Under the pieces are notes generated by a model. It searched no databases. It had not been told where the DNA came from and saw only the letters and a program-made list of their open reading frames with translations. This document shows positions 8,754 to 17,796 of a stretch of DNA of 34,559 nt, one piece after another; the stretch's first letter is position 1; each line of letters starts with the position of its first letter. Position numbers and translations under genes: made by a program. The DNA is taken from contig JAFGQU010000002.1 of the NCBI GenBank assembly GCA_016935525.1, positions 1 through 34,559 of the forward strand, written 5' to 3'. The stretch comes from Candidatus Omnitrophota bacterium. GTDB lineage: Bacteria > Omnitrophota > Gorgyraeia > Duberdicusellales > 4484-171.

Positions 8754-10212
8754 GTTCAACCGCCTTTAACGTAAAATAGAAGGTCGTGCCTTTCTCAAGT
8801 TCAGATTCAACCCATATTTTCTGACCGTGAGTCTCGATGATACGTTGGACCAGCGATAACCCCAATCCCGTCCCTTTGATCTCTCTATGTTGGACCGTAT
8901 TCACCCGGTAGAATTCATGGAAGATGTTCTCTATGTCCTCTTTAGGGATGCCTAATCCGGTATCGGCGACCGATACGACGACCTGATCGTGTTCTTTCAC
9001 ACATTTTACCATGATCCTGCCGCCATCCAGGGTGAATTTTATCGCGTTATTAATAAGATTGATGAAGACCCGTTCGATAAGATTAGCGTCCATATACGCC
9101 ATAAGGGTTTGAGGGACATCCGTATGCAACTGGATACGTTTTGCATCGACTTGAGGCATGAGGAAATCGCTCACATCCCGGGCCAGCTTACTGATATCGG
9201 AAGGCGCGATCTTTATTTCGATCCGTTTTGATTCGATACGGGCTATATCAAGAAGCGTGTTCACCATCGAAACAAGTTTATTCACGTTATCATCGACTTT
9301 TTTTAACCGTTCCTGCGCGGCGTCGGGAAGTTTACCGAATTTTTCGGCAACGAGAAGGCTGGAGAATCCTTTAATAGAAGTAAGCGGCGTGCGCAATTCG
9401 TGAGAAACACTGGAAATAAAATCTGATTTGCGTTTACTGATCACTTCTAACTCCTGTAACGTCTGGGTAAGCTGGAATGTCTTTTCTTTGATCCTCTGTT
9501 CAAGCTCTTCTCCTGAACGATATAATTTTTCGAACGATTGGATGTTTTCTAACGACTGGCTTAAATACATACAGAGAATGGAAAAGACCTGTCTTTCCGA
9601 TTCGGTAATCCCCCCGGTCAAAGTGCAATCCGCCACACAAAATCCGGCATAGATCTGCGGGCCGGTGAATATCGAACCGATAAGAAAGTCGCGAGTATGT
9701 AAAGATTTACGGATATTCATGGTAATATCCGAATCGATACTGAACAGGCTATGAGGGTCCAGTTGTTCGCGCTGTTGCCGGAAAAAATCCTGCAATGCCG
9801 CAAGCTCCGTACGGTCGAACCCCATATTAATGACATCCTCCTCTTCATTGAAAGGGATGATACAGGCGTTTTTAAAACCCATCCCCTGGATCGCTTCGTT
9901 CACGATATATGAAAAAAGCTGTTTTCTGTCGAGCGTGTTGAGCGAGGCGCCGATAAAATTTTTTATAAAAGACAATTTCTGCAATTTATCATTGATCGCG
10001 TCCTGATAGAGCTTGAGTTCCATATCATTTTTTATAATAAGTTTTGCCTGATGGTCGACATCCTCCAGGCTTTTCTCAAGACGCCGTATCTTCATCCCGG
10101 CGTCAAAAGCTTTCTTATTAAGAAAATGGAAATATACCAGCAGAGAACACAGGATAATACTGAGAATGACTAATAACTTATCCCCTAAATCGATAGAAAA
10201 AAGGTAACTCAT
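8746..10212 (-). CDS. Sensor histidine kinase
   Basis: A 488-residue kinase with one N-terminal membrane helix (about residues 12-31), a coiled region, a GAF-like sensor segment at about 85-225 and a second coil at 230-265. The HisKA domain has the H-box SVSHELRTPLTS with phospho-accepting His271. The ATPase domain has the N-box NLINNAIKF (385-393), G1 box DTGLGIP (417-423), F-box FHEFYR and G2 box GTGLGLSL (447-454). All catalytic boxes are intact. Its start overlaps the FIST gene stop as ATGA, and its stop overlaps the response regulator start, so the three genes are translationally coupled. The natural partner is the downstream receiver-GGDEF protein. The signal probably reaches it through the FIST protein or the GAF-like region. 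Confidence 0.94.
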   Translation of the reverse strand: MSYLFSIDLGDKLLVILSIILCSLLVYFHFLNKKAFDAGMKIRRLEKSLEDVDHQAKLIIKNDMELKLYQDAINDKLQKLSFIKNFIGASLNTLDRKQLFSYIVNEAIQGMGFKNACIIPFNEEEDVINMGFDRTELAALQDFFRQQREQLDPHSLFSIDSDITMNIRKSLHTRDFLIGSIFTGPQIYAGFCVADCTLTGGITESERQVFSILCMYLSQSLENIQSFEKLYRSGEELEQRIKEKTFQLTQTLQELEVISKRKSDFISSVSHELRTPLTSIKGFSSLLVAEKFGKLPDAAQERLKKVDDNVNKLVSMVNTLLDIARIESKRIEIKIAPSDISKLARDVSDFLMPQVDAKRIQLHTDVPQTLMAYMDANLIERVFINLINNAIKFTLDGGRIMVKCVKEHDQVVVSVADTGLGIPKEDIENIFHEFYRVNTVQHREIKGTGLGLSLVQRIIETHGQKIWVESELEKGTTFYFTLKAVEHV

Positions 10213-11363
10213 TTATTCCCCCAAAAGGTGACGTGTAAATCCCCTTTTTCTATTATAAACTCTTTTGAAGCTTCATCAAATATGATTTGATAATCAGAAT
10301 AGAAGCCGATGACGTTACTGTCTTTACCTATTACTTTCTTGATAATCCCTATTTCCCGGTCGGTTTTTTGTTTAAGTATCTGTTTCCTCACCAACGAGCT
10401 TACGATGATCACTAACTTTGGCGCAAGTTTCTCTTTTACTGCCGCCATAAGATCGAGGATAGTCTCGCCCAACAGGTCTTCATTGATCATCATCAACCGG
10501 GCCTGGAACCCTTCTTCGACATGCCCCAGATATTTAAGAGAGTCGCCTTCTAAAATGTCTTCGATACTCACCAGACGGTACTGGCCGGCGCTTTTTATAC
10601 CGAAAGGATAAAGGTAACACAGCTTCTTTTTCAGGAAAATTTCGAACTTATCTTCCAGATATTTCCGGTATATTTCCACCGCCGGTTTATGGTCGATCTC
10701 AAGAATAAGATTCCTTTCTCGGTCTACTTTTGTAAAGGTAAACGGCATCCCCAGCGGAAGAAATCCGCTGATCTTTTCATAATGGATATTGAATCCTGCA
10801 CTGATCGCAAAATAGAGATACCCATTCTCGATCCGGTCATTGAGAAGGTGCTGATAATGCACATCCGGATTCTCTTCATACCCGGCAGTAAGCACCCGCG
10901 CGGTCTTTCCAAAAGCGAATTTTAAACCGCCGATACAGTGATCATAATTGATCTTCGGGGAAAGAAACCCTAACAGAAGATCAAAAGGCCTTATTTCTTG
11001 CCTGGTTTTACGTAAAGCGACTTCAATAGATTCGACTTTATCTTCGTTCAAAGCCGTCGTTGCCAGTTTTATCTTTCCCAGGTCCATACAGGCAACCACA
11101 ATACCATGTTCGATAGTCTTATATTCATAAATAAGCAATGGGGCTTCGATAGCGATTAAAGTAACCGGTTTTAAGGTAAGTTTTAACGCTTTTTGAATAA
11201 GCAGCGGTTTATAGTGGGGTGTGAAAAATACGAGAGCAAAATCGACCGTACGCGGAAATGCCGTCTTTATCGCAAGCGATATCTCTTTTATCGCATCTTC
11301 TTCTGAGGTGCGTTCGCTACAAGCAATAGCGAATTGCTCTTTTTTTTCTTCAGATACAGCCAA
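10209..11363 (-). CDS. FIST-domain sensor protein
   Basis: A 384-residue soluble protein resembling FIST_N plus FIST_C, sensory domains thought to bind small ligands such as amino acids. FIST_N-like features are the early DFALVFFTPHYK strand, the repeated Gly-containing strands and the LLGFLSPKINYDHCIGGLK segment. The C-terminal half (about 220-375) has FIST_C-like FPLG/YPFGI strands and the LGETILDLMAAVKEKL helix. The start is TTG at 11363: no in-frame ATG exists downstream of the previous stop, and an AGGAAAGGA ribosome site lies eight bases before it. It is first in a three-gene operon, with an ATGA overlap into the kinase gene, which fits a role as the operon's ligand sensor. The ligand cannot be read from sequence. 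Confidence 0.85.
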   Translation of the reverse strand: MAVSEEKKEQFAIACSERTSEEDAIKEISLAIKTAFPRTVDFALVFFTPHYKPLLIQKALKLTLKPVTLIAIEAPLLIYEYKTIEHGIVVACMDLGKIKLATTALNEDKVESIEVALRKTRQEIRPFDLLLGFLSPKINYDHCIGGLKFAFGKTARVLTAGYEENPDVHYQHLLNDRIENGYLYFAISAGFNIHYEKISGFLPLGMPFTFTKVDRERNLILEIDHKPAVEIYRKYLEDKFEIFLKKKLCYLYPFGIKSAGQYRLVSIEDILEGDSLKYLGHVEEGFQARLMMINEDLLGETILDLMAAVKEKLAPKLVIIVSSLVRKQILKQKTDREIGIIKKVIGKDSNVIGFYSDYQIIFDEASKEFIIEKGDLHVTFWGNK

Positions 11364-11490
11364 AGAATCATCCTTTCCTGTCCCACTGCATATGTCTCAT
11401 TGAAGCAAAAAAGTTAAGGAAAATAAGGAATATCTATCTTTTTTTAAGAATATCATAACGACACGAAAAATCAACCTAAAAGACAGAATG

Positions 11491-11505
11491 GCCCCAACCG
11501 GATTC
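11491..11505. repeat. Direct repeat of the tRNA-Glu 3' end
   Basis: gccccaaccggattc is identical to 11660-11674 inside the tRNA gene and lies 169 bp away in the same orientation. The match covers the acceptor and T-arm 3' side. Such copies can mark integration at a tRNA end or a decayed tRNA copy; no integrase is seen nearby. Confidence 0.75.
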
Positions 11506-11508
11506 TCT

Positions 11509-11527
11509 GTTCCGCTTGCGGCGGAAC
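11509..11527. repeat. Perfect 7-bp hairpin
   Basis: GTTCCGC, loop ttgcg, GCGGAAC. It lies directly beside the tRNA-end copy, in a stretch that also has the hairpin-forming gggcccttcgggc. No T-run follows, so it is not an obvious terminator. Confidence 0.6.
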
Positions 11528-11620
11528 GAGGATGCCTTAAGAGGCAAAAACCTGATTAATTGAGGCATACGGGACCGGGCCCTTCGGGCAACCGGTTCTT
11601 CCGGGGAGACAGCACAGAAC

Positions 11621-11645
11621 AAAAAACCCGTCCTTTCAGACGGGC
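11621..11645 (-). terminator. Intrinsic terminator of tRNA-Glu
   Basis: On the minus strand, CCCGTC, loop TGAAAG, GACGGG, then TTTTTT. It begins 14 bases beyond the tRNA 3' end, in the correct orientation to stop tRNA transcription. Confidence 0.85.
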
Positions 11646-11657
11646 GTTTTGTTCTGG

Positions 11658-11732
11658 TAGCCCCAACCGGATTCGAACCGGTGTCGCATGGCTGAGAACC
11701 ATGTGTCCTAGACCGGGCTAGACGATGGGGCC
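11658..11732 (-). tRNA. tRNA-Glu (anticodon CTC)
   Basis: The 75-nt minus-strand sequence begins GGCCCCATCGTCTAG, typical of tRNA-Glu. It has a 7-bp acceptor stem (one G-T pair), an anticodon arm CATGG-TTCTCAG-CCATG giving anticodon CTC, and a T-arm CCGGTTCGAATCCGG. The 3' CCA is encoded in the genome (11655-11657). An intrinsic terminator follows. Confidence 0.96.
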
Positions 11733-11918
11733 GTTTAAAAAGTAAAAATATTGTATTTTCCTTAAAGGGACCTGTCAACAGAATCTTTTTTCTCCACTCA
11801 CCCTCAAAGAAACAAGCATATTTTCTTCATATACACCTATATGTTACAAAACAGGACAGACCTCAGATGTAACATATAGAAATTTTGACCATCTAAAACA
11901 AAACTCTGCTCTCTCCTC
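11733..11918. other. Gene-free stretch upstream of the riboswitch promoter
   Basis: A/T-rich sequence with no plausible gene. Its only recognisable content is the REP-like hairpin at 11837-11879. Confidence 0.6.
11837..11879. repeat. REP-like hairpin related to the RAYT repeats
   Basis: CTATATGTTAC (11837-11847) and GTAACATATAG (11869-11879) form a perfect 11-bp inverted repeat around aggacagacct. The same ATGTTACA...GGACAGACC core flanks the RAYT gene 15 kb away. This is a solitary copy, ending 40 bp upstream of the riboswitch promoter. Confidence 0.8.
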
Positions 11919-11948
11919 TTGAAAACTTGTTTTATAAAATGGTATACA
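11919..11948 (+). promoter_or_regulatory. Promoter of the 1791-aa gene leader
   Basis: TTGAAA (11919-11924), an 18-bp spacer, TATACA (11943-11948). The same hexamers and spacing occur at 28708-28737 and 29194-29223. It implies a leader of about 400 nt containing the riboswitch and terminator. Confidence 0.7.
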
Positions 11949-12137
11949 TGCAAGGTTAGGAAGTTAAGCCCTCAACTTAATTTCCGCCACGAACACGGCT
12001 ACGGGAAAGTAAAAAAACAATTTGGTAAGTACTATTAAATAATAAGAATGTCTCTTATTACTGACGGAAGGACTGCGTCTAAAGATAAGACACCTCAAGA
12101 CGAAAAATCCGCGTAGTTCTTTAAGTTTTGAAAATCT
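11949..12137 (+). other. Upstream part of the riboswitch leader
   Basis: About 190 nt of transcribed leader before the aptamer. Visible hairpins are AAGTT/AACTT near 11970-11990 and AATAAGA-atgtc-TCTTATT near 12045-12063. No reading frame with a ribosome site was found. The role is unknown. Confidence 0.4.
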
Positions 12138-12258
12138 GGGGTCCACCTGAAAAAGGCAAACCAAAGGAGACTTTGGGACGTCCGAAAGGACCCGGAACTA
12201 TGCAAAGCATTAGTTCCGGGCAAAACCACCTTCTCATATAAACAGAAGAGGGGTTACC
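12138..12258 (+). promoter_or_regulatory. Variant GEMM-I (cyclic-dinucleotide) riboswitch aptamer 1
   Basis: The core GAAAAAGGCAAACC, a P2 stem CCAAAG-GAGA-CTTTGG capped by a GNRA tetraloop, and GGGACG match the GEMM-I pattern. The closing strand AGAGGGGTTACC resembles the P1 3' side of the Vc2 aptamer and can pair with GGT near 12139. P3 may be CTTCT/AGAAG (12230-12234 with 12244-12248). Unlike standard GEMM-I, two hairpins (GTCC-GAAA-GGAC at 12180-12191 and a 10-bp stem CCCGGAACTA/TAGTTCCGGG at 12191-12220) stand between P2 and P3. The base matching G20 is A. A terminator follows, so control of transcription elongation is likely. Confidence 0.72.
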
Positions 12259-12279
12259 AACGGGACTATTTCCATACCC

Positions 12280-12324
12280 AAACCCTAAGGCGCCCAATTT
12301 TTGCCTTAGGGTTTTTGTTTTTTT
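12280..12324 (+). terminator. Attenuator between riboswitch and 1791-aa gene
   Basis: AAACCCTAAGGC (12280-12291) pairs perfectly with GCCTTAGGGTTT (12303-12314), followed by a T-rich tract. It lies 30 bp before the start codon. GGGTT in the aptamer's P1 3' strand (near 12251-12255) could pair with AACCC of the terminator's 5' arm. That would be an antiterminator competing with P1. Confidence 0.88.
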
Positions 12325-12353
12325 AAACCTTTTTAAATCCAAAGGAGAAAAAA

Positions 12354-15300
12354 ATGAGACACGGTCATTTAATCAACAGTATAGTACGAATAACGATTAT
12401 TTTAGGCATGTTTGGGAATATTTCTTTCATCGCCTATCCTACCACATTCGAAGAACAGTCGGATTGGACGATAAATTGTTTTTTACATGAAACCGGCGGC
12501 GACTTTGAGGCTGCAAAAAATATGTGGCAAGCTGAACATGATGCTGCTACGGGAAATCAAAGTGGCGGTGGTGGAAGTAATCAATCACAAGGGCAACAAC
12601 AAGAAGAACAGATGTATCAATTTACCGGTCAAAGCACTCAAAATCCTCAACAACAATCTCCGGTCATGACCGCATCTCAAGCCGGTGATGCGGCTTACGG
12701 TCAGGCGCTTGAAATGTATATGCAACAACACGGTGTAGATCCCAGTGACCCGACAGCTCAAGCCTATGCAACGGCAGCGGCCAGTCAGGCCTATATGAAC
12801 TACGCTCAGGAGCATCCCGAATCGGTACCCTGGGTACAGGACGAAAATGGTAATCTCATTAATTTAGACAGTATTGCTCACTCCCTACGGGTCGCTGCCG
12901 TAGAAAACGGCGCTCTTACTGATCCTGCGGCCGCGTACGTCACCGATTCTCAAGGAAATCAAGTCCATATCTACGATTACAGTGTCCACGTACAAAACCA
13001 GATCGCTGCCGCATATAGCCAAGGCGAACTCCCTCTTTCCGGTATCATGGAAACTCTAGAAAATCCTGAAGGCCTTTCTCCTACAGCATTAGGCCTTCAG
13101 ATATTCAATACTGCCGAATATCGTGACGCATTTGAAGTGGCTACCGGTGAACAATTGCCCCAAGCGATAAATATCGATGTCAGTTTCGACGCGTTTGGCG
13201 AAGTACAAATAATTCAGCTTTCCGCTCAACAGGTCCTTGCCCGAGGATATTCGGTCGAAACCGTTGCCGATGTGTTTGGTTATGATGTAGCATCGGTAGA
13301 AGTCACCCCCGAGGAATCGCAAGATATATTTGTCGTTGAACGTGAAATCGACGGACAGGATGTACTCTTGGGCGTCGACCCGGGAACTGGCGATGTGGTA
13401 GGGTTTTATAGTGAAGCCGGAGAATTTACTTCGCTTACTCCTCCTCCACAAGCTACAACCACCGCTGCAGTTACATCCGGCATACCTTCCGCTGCCGGCG
13501 GAGCAACCATAAACTGCGCGGTTGAGACTATCCAGCAATTGACTGCCGAATATTATCATGACCTTGATCCTTACGACCCTTACACGTATTACGATTCAAT
13601 CCCCGATGAAGACGAGATCGCGGGAGAAATCACCAGAATATACGCCGAAGAATTAGGCGAAGATTTTACCCCTGATATTGGCATTCCTGTCCGTATGGAT
13701 GTAGTAGCTATGGCATTAAGTAACTTTGGCGTACCGACATTTTATACCGAAGATGCCGATTTCGAAGCACTTACCGCTGCCGACGGATTCCAGGGGATTA
13801 TCCATCAAGATATACCTGATTCCGATATCGACCATTTTGTCGCGGTAGAAGTTGAGGATGGCATAATTCACCCTATTAATAATCCCGAAACTGATATCAC
13901 CGATGCAACCCAGAATCAGTGGACCGGCGCAATAATCGGAATAGTACCGCAACAACCATATTCTTACCCCGAAGACGGTGATGTACCCGACGAAGATTCT
14001 TTCCCGATTCTGCCCGATGCAATCGTCTACTCTCTTTCATCGGAAGGAGCAATCACTCCTATCTTGCAGCTATCTGACGGCGGACAAACCCCTATTGTCG
14101 GAATAATGCAAGGACAATGGGCAATATTAGGGACCGATAACGGAGTTTTACTATTCGTCGACATTGCCGATGTCAACCTCGATGAAACTGATTTAGAACT
14201 TCCCAGTAGTTCTGCCGCATTGATCGACTCGGTAGAGATCGTTCCTGAAAGCGAACCGATCGAGGTATTTCAGATAAGCGGCATGGATGCGGGAGAAGCC
14301 GTAAGTGTAGGTGCTCTTAACGGCGGCGATAGTATCACTATCTATGGATTTACCGGGGAATATGCCCTGATCGACGCCGAACAGGGTTTAGTAGTCCCTA
14401 TGGAAGATATCCTCCCCTCTCTTGCCCCGATGATCCAAGACATGCAGGATCAAATATACGGAAATCAACCTATAGTCTATAGTCTCACCGAAGATGATGA
14501 AGGACTTTATCTTACAGAACAATCCGGAATCAACGCTGAATTGTTAGTCAATATGGGGTATGTCGAGAACGGACAAGGAGAGGTATTCGTTGTCGCGGCA
14601 GACCCGCAAAATCTCGAAGAAGAATATTATATACCTCTGGGAAGTGTACCGATGGGTTCCGATCTACTCAATCCTGGATCCGGCCCCATGCTCTATCCTA
14701 TCGATCAAGAAACTACTGTCTACGGGGCTGACGGAGTATCTATAGGCAGTTTCTCCAATCTCACCGGTATCTCCGGAAATGAAAACGGTGTGGTCGTTAT
14801 CCCTAACGGCCCCTGGTTAGACATCGTCACTACAAATGACGAAACCTACCGTATCCCGGGAGTACCCACAAGTACTTTACCGGAAACCGCCACATTATAT
14901 GTGACGACCGCCCCCGACGACGAAGGGATCACTTTAGACAGTCTCTATGAGGTAACCAGCAATACTGCCGATACGATGGCTTTATACGGCAGTGACGTAT
15001 TTGTCCTTGGTGACGGATTCACTGAAATACAGGGAGTCGCGTTTGTCGCGGTATCTCCTTTGACCGATCCGGAAAGCATCTATTTCGTACCGGTAGCGAG
15101 CATGACTGATTCGCTCATACCCGATTCCGGTGACGATGTAGAACCGGTCAATGCGTCGATCGTCAACAGTGATTATGCTCAAGTATATGCGCCGACCTAC
15201 GTAGCGGCAATCGACTATTTCCTTTCTCTCACGTTTAATACTACCAGTGACGATCCGCGTATATCCGGATTCCAGGCCGAAGGCGTTTCCGGGACTTTTG

Positions 15301-17729
15301 ATATACTTTCTTATAACGGGGATTTCCTCACTATCGGCGATGCCGGAGCAGGCAGTGTCGACCGTATCATCGAGATGATAGTGAACGATACCCAATCGTA
15401 TGTACATGATTATCAAATGGTCTATGACAGTATCGATCCTTCCATGCGTACACGGATCTCCAATGATATGGAGACGTATGGCCTTGCTGAACAGTATCCC
15501 GAAGTATACTCGTTTGTGACCGGAGAATTCTTTAACGATTATTCCGGGCTCGACAATCCTCAGTTCATCGGAGATAGCATAGTCATGGACATCCCTATTG
15601 TCCTTAACGCGATAAACGCAATCGCGCTTGAACAAGGCGATACGGAAACTCCTATTTATGCGATGTCTTTCGATGTTGGGATGGGATTGGATATCCCCGA
15701 TACGATAGCGAATGATTTTGATATCGAAGAAGGCGTAAATTTCTACGGACTTACCGAGGATGCCGCGATTGCTAACCTTGAAGAAAACTATGGCATACCG
15801 GAACCGATAACAAATATGTTATTTTCTAACTTCTCGGCAGTACCTATCGTCGTAGGACTTAATATCGAAATGTTTAACTATGATTCCGAAGATGAGACGT
15901 TCACGCCTGTACTCAGCGCCGAAGAAGCTCAATGGTTCTCGAGCCTTCCGCCGGTCATCACCGGATACGAACCGATTGAAGGATATACTCTTGACGTCGG
16001 TGAATCCGTATCTTTTGATACCTTTATGGTCGGTAACGCAGAAAACTCTCTGGACCGGACGATCATGGTCCAAATAAACGAAGACTTAGACCTTTGGGTC
16101 AATGTCGGAGCGACAAACGCCAGTTACGACGACGTGCGTAACCTGATGGGTATCGAAGAAGGGCATGGCGGTCTCATCGGAGTGGTCGAAGGAGCATTTG
16201 AGCATATCACCGATATAGGCGATGTCGTCATCGGATCGATCGTACTGGATGCCGGAGTCCTATTTGGTGACGAAAACATGCAATTTGTCGGCGGCGAGAT
16301 GTTAGTCAATTCCGTATGGTTCCAACATCTTAACGATGTCGCCGGTTGGGATATCGACGGATCCAGCTGGGCTGAAACCATGTGGGGAATTGAAATCTCT
16401 GAGAACCAAGTCGCCTGGCAGGACTATTTTGACAGCTATAACCTTTTCACTCTCACCAACGATATGGCGCTCTACGGATACGAAAACGGCGATCCCACGA
16501 TGATCGCGGCTGCCGATACGATGGGTTTCTTACGTATCGCCGCCGATATTTATGCATTCAATGCCGCAGCCAGAATAGGGGGAATGGTCATCGGTGGTTC
16601 ACAGGTAGGACAATTAAATACGGTACGCGGCCTTACCGCTTGGGCAGTCACTCAAGGCGGACCGACCGTGATGATGGCGCCGATGTACGCTGATATGGGA
16701 GCACAGGCCGCCGATATTATCGGTTCTATCTTCGACGGCGAATTCGACGCACAAGATTTCGTCTCTTTAAACAACATCGCGATGTTTGTCGTCGCCGATG
16801 CCGGGGTGAATACTTTTATTCACCGCGGTTCCTTTACTAACCGCAATGATGCGTTCAATTCATTTACCCGTACCGCCGGGCGGTCATTAATTATTATCGG
16901 CACTGCCGCTGCGGGAGAAATGGCATTCGACAATTCTCTTTTAGGTGCAGCCGGAGGCATGGGTGGATATGGCGCTTACAACAACTATGCTACTATCGAG
17001 CAGGCAATCATGGGCCAGATAAACGCAAGCGGGAGCAACCGTGTAATCGTGGTCATGGGTGACCCTGATATCGCTCTTGGGGAACCGCTTGCCACACAGA
17101 TAGTGATCCGTGGTGACGCGCAAGACCGCGTAGTAAACCGGCTTTCCGATGTAGCGGAACGGATAGGATTAGCCAATCCTGATTTAGACGTGACGGTGAT
17201 CAACTGGCAAGATCGGGCTCAGGTAAGGGACATTCTTAACAATCTCCCGCGGGGAGAACGAGCGACGATCATATTTATCGGACACGGAGACATCCAGATG
17301 CTCCCTGAGAATATAGGCCAACCAATTACCGGCATCACCGTACGTAATGCGGCCCGCTGGAATCCCGATAGATTACTTGATTATAACGATTGGGTAAATC
17401 CTCGAGCTTTTATTCAGGAATTCACTGATTTGGGAGTTAATTCCCGTACTGTCGAACGATTCTGTATCGCATCCTGTGGAGTCGCTTATCCTCACGGACA
17501 ACCAGACGCTCTTCCCGGGACGGAAAACCAGACATACTTACATCAAGTTGCCTTGGCTTTTCCCAGAATACAGTTTGAAGGACCTAATCATATCGCATCA
17601 TTCGGCAGCATAATAGATCAGGCATTAATGATTTATAGCGCCGATATTATGCAGGGTTTACAGGTCGACGGAGCAGGACGAGTGATAAAGATCACTTCTC
17701 CTTTTGATCATCCGATAATGCCGAGGTAA
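12354..17729 (+). CDS. Giant exported protein: C39-like protease domain and C-terminal caspase/C80-like domain
   Basis: 1791 residues with a strong ribosome site (AAAGGAG, 7 nt spacing). The N-terminus MRHGHLINSIVRITIILGMF looks like an uncleaved or unusual signal/anchor segment. Residues about 1-340 match the 2308-aa paralog closely, with a Gln/Gly/Ser-rich linker at about 65-105. A papain-like C39-type domain is suggested at about 380-530: INCAVE with Cys388, DHFVAVE with His494, then HPINNP for the third residue. The middle (about 530-970) repeats beta units of about 60-80 residues starting near (I/L)Y.(T/L)..DDEG, possibly SH3-like. A hydrophobic Gly/Ala-rich stretch lies at about 1380-1560. 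The C-terminal 200 residues carry a clan CD-like His-Cys pair: IIFIGHGD (His1644) and CIASCGVA (Cys1708). CHAT, C25 and MARTX-type C80 proteases are candidate relatives. Inference: a processed exoenzyme or polymorphic-toxin-like protein under riboswitch control. Confidence 0.85.
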   Translation: MRHGHLINSIVRITIILGMFGNISFIAYPTTFEEQSDWTINCFLHETGGDFEAAKNMWQAEHDAATGNQSGGGGSNQSQGQQQEEQMYQFTGQSTQNPQQQSPVMTASQAGDAAYGQALEMYMQQHGVDPSDPTAQAYATAAASQAYMNYAQEHPESVPWVQDENGNLINLDSIAHSLRVAAVENGALTDPAAAYVTDSQGNQVHIYDYSVHVQNQIAAAYSQGELPLSGIMETLENPEGLSPTALGLQIFNTAEYRDAFEVATGEQLPQAINIDVSFDAFGEVQIIQLSAQQVLARGYSVETVADVFGYDVASVEVTPEESQDIFVVEREIDGQDVLLGVDPGTGDVVGFYSEAGEFTSLTPPPQATTTAAVTSGIPSAAGGATINCAVETIQQLTAEYYHDLDPYDPYTYYDSIPDEDEIAGEITRIYAEELGEDFTPDIGIPVRMDVVAMALSNFGVPTFYTEDADFEALTAADGFQGIIHQDIPDSDIDHFVAVEVEDGIIHPINNPETDITDATQNQWTGAIIGIVPQQPYSYPEDGDVPDEDSFPILPDAIVYSLSSEGAITPILQLSDGGQTPIVGIMQGQWAILGTDNGVLLFVDIADVNLDETDLELPSSSAALIDSVEIVPESEPIEVFQISGMDAGEAVSVGALNGGDSITIYGFTGEYALIDAEQGLVVPMEDILPSLAPMIQDMQDQIYGNQPIVYSLTEDDEGLYLTEQSGINAELLVNMGYVENGQGEVFVVAADPQNLEEEYYIPLGSVPMGSDLLNPGSGPMLYPIDQETTVYGADGVSIGSFSNLTGISGNENGVVVIPNGPWLDIVTTNDETYRIPGVPTSTLPETATLYVTTAPDDEGITLDSLYEVTSNTADTMALYGSDVFVLGDGFTEIQGVAFVAVSPLTDPESIYFVPVASMTDSLIPDSGDDVEPVNASIVNSDYAQVYAPTYVAAIDYFLSLTFNTTSDDPRISGFQAEGVSGTFDILSYNGDFLTIGDAGAGSVDRIIEMIVNDTQSYVHDYQMVYDSIDPSMRTRISNDMETYGLAEQYPEVYSFVTGEFFNDYSGLDNPQFIGDSIVMDIPIVLNAINAIALEQGDTETPIYAMSFDVGMGLDIPDTIANDFDIEEGVNFYGLTEDAAIANLEENYGIPEPITNMLFSNFSAVPIVVGLNIEMFNYDSEDETFTPVLSAEEAQWFSSLPPVITGYEPIEGYTLDVGESVSFDTFMVGNAENSLDRTIMVQINEDLDLWVNVGATNASYDDVRNLMGIEEGHGGLIGVVEGAFEHITDIGDVVIGSIVLDAGVLFGDENMQFVGGEMLVNSVWFQHLNDVAGWDIDGSSWAETMWGIEISENQVAWQDYFDSYNLFTLTNDMALYGYENGDPTMIAAADTMGFLRIAADIYAFNAAARIGGMVIGGSQVGQLNTVRGLTAWAVTQGGPTVMMAPMYADMGAQAADIIGSIFDGEFDAQDFVSLNNIAMFVVADAGVNTFIHRGSFTNRNDAFNSFTRTAGRSLIIIGTAAAGEMAFDNSLLGAAGGMGGYGAYNNYATIEQAIMGQINASGSNRVIVVMGDPDIALGEPLATQIVIRGDAQDRVVNRLSDVAERIGLANPDLDVTVINWQDRAQVRDILNNLPRGERATIIFIGHGDIQMLPENIGQPITGITVRNAARWNPDRLLDYNDWVNPRAFIQEFTDLGVNSRTVERFCIASCGVAYPHGQPDALPGTENQTYLHQVALAFPRIQFEGPNHIASFGSIIDQALMIYSADIMQGLQVDGAGRVIKITSPFDHPIMPR

Positions 17730-17796
17730 CAAAATAACGATTAATACTCTTTTGAAATAATGATTATTAAGTAAACGGACTATACATCTCCTCTCG

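Noticed and set aside
11476-11778. 100-residue minus-strand open frame
   Set aside because: It runs straight through the tRNA-Glu gene and its terminator, so it is not a protein gene.
11837-11879. CRISPR-like repeats (with 26727-26772 and 27691-27725)
   Set aside because: Only three dispersed palindromes with no regular spacers; they fit REP elements of the RAYT.
14982-15635. 217-residue minus-strand open frame inside the 1791-aa gene
   Set aside because: It is antisense to a long frame with clear domain features, has no ribosome site and a low-complexity Ile/Arg/Asp-rich composition typical of shadow frames.
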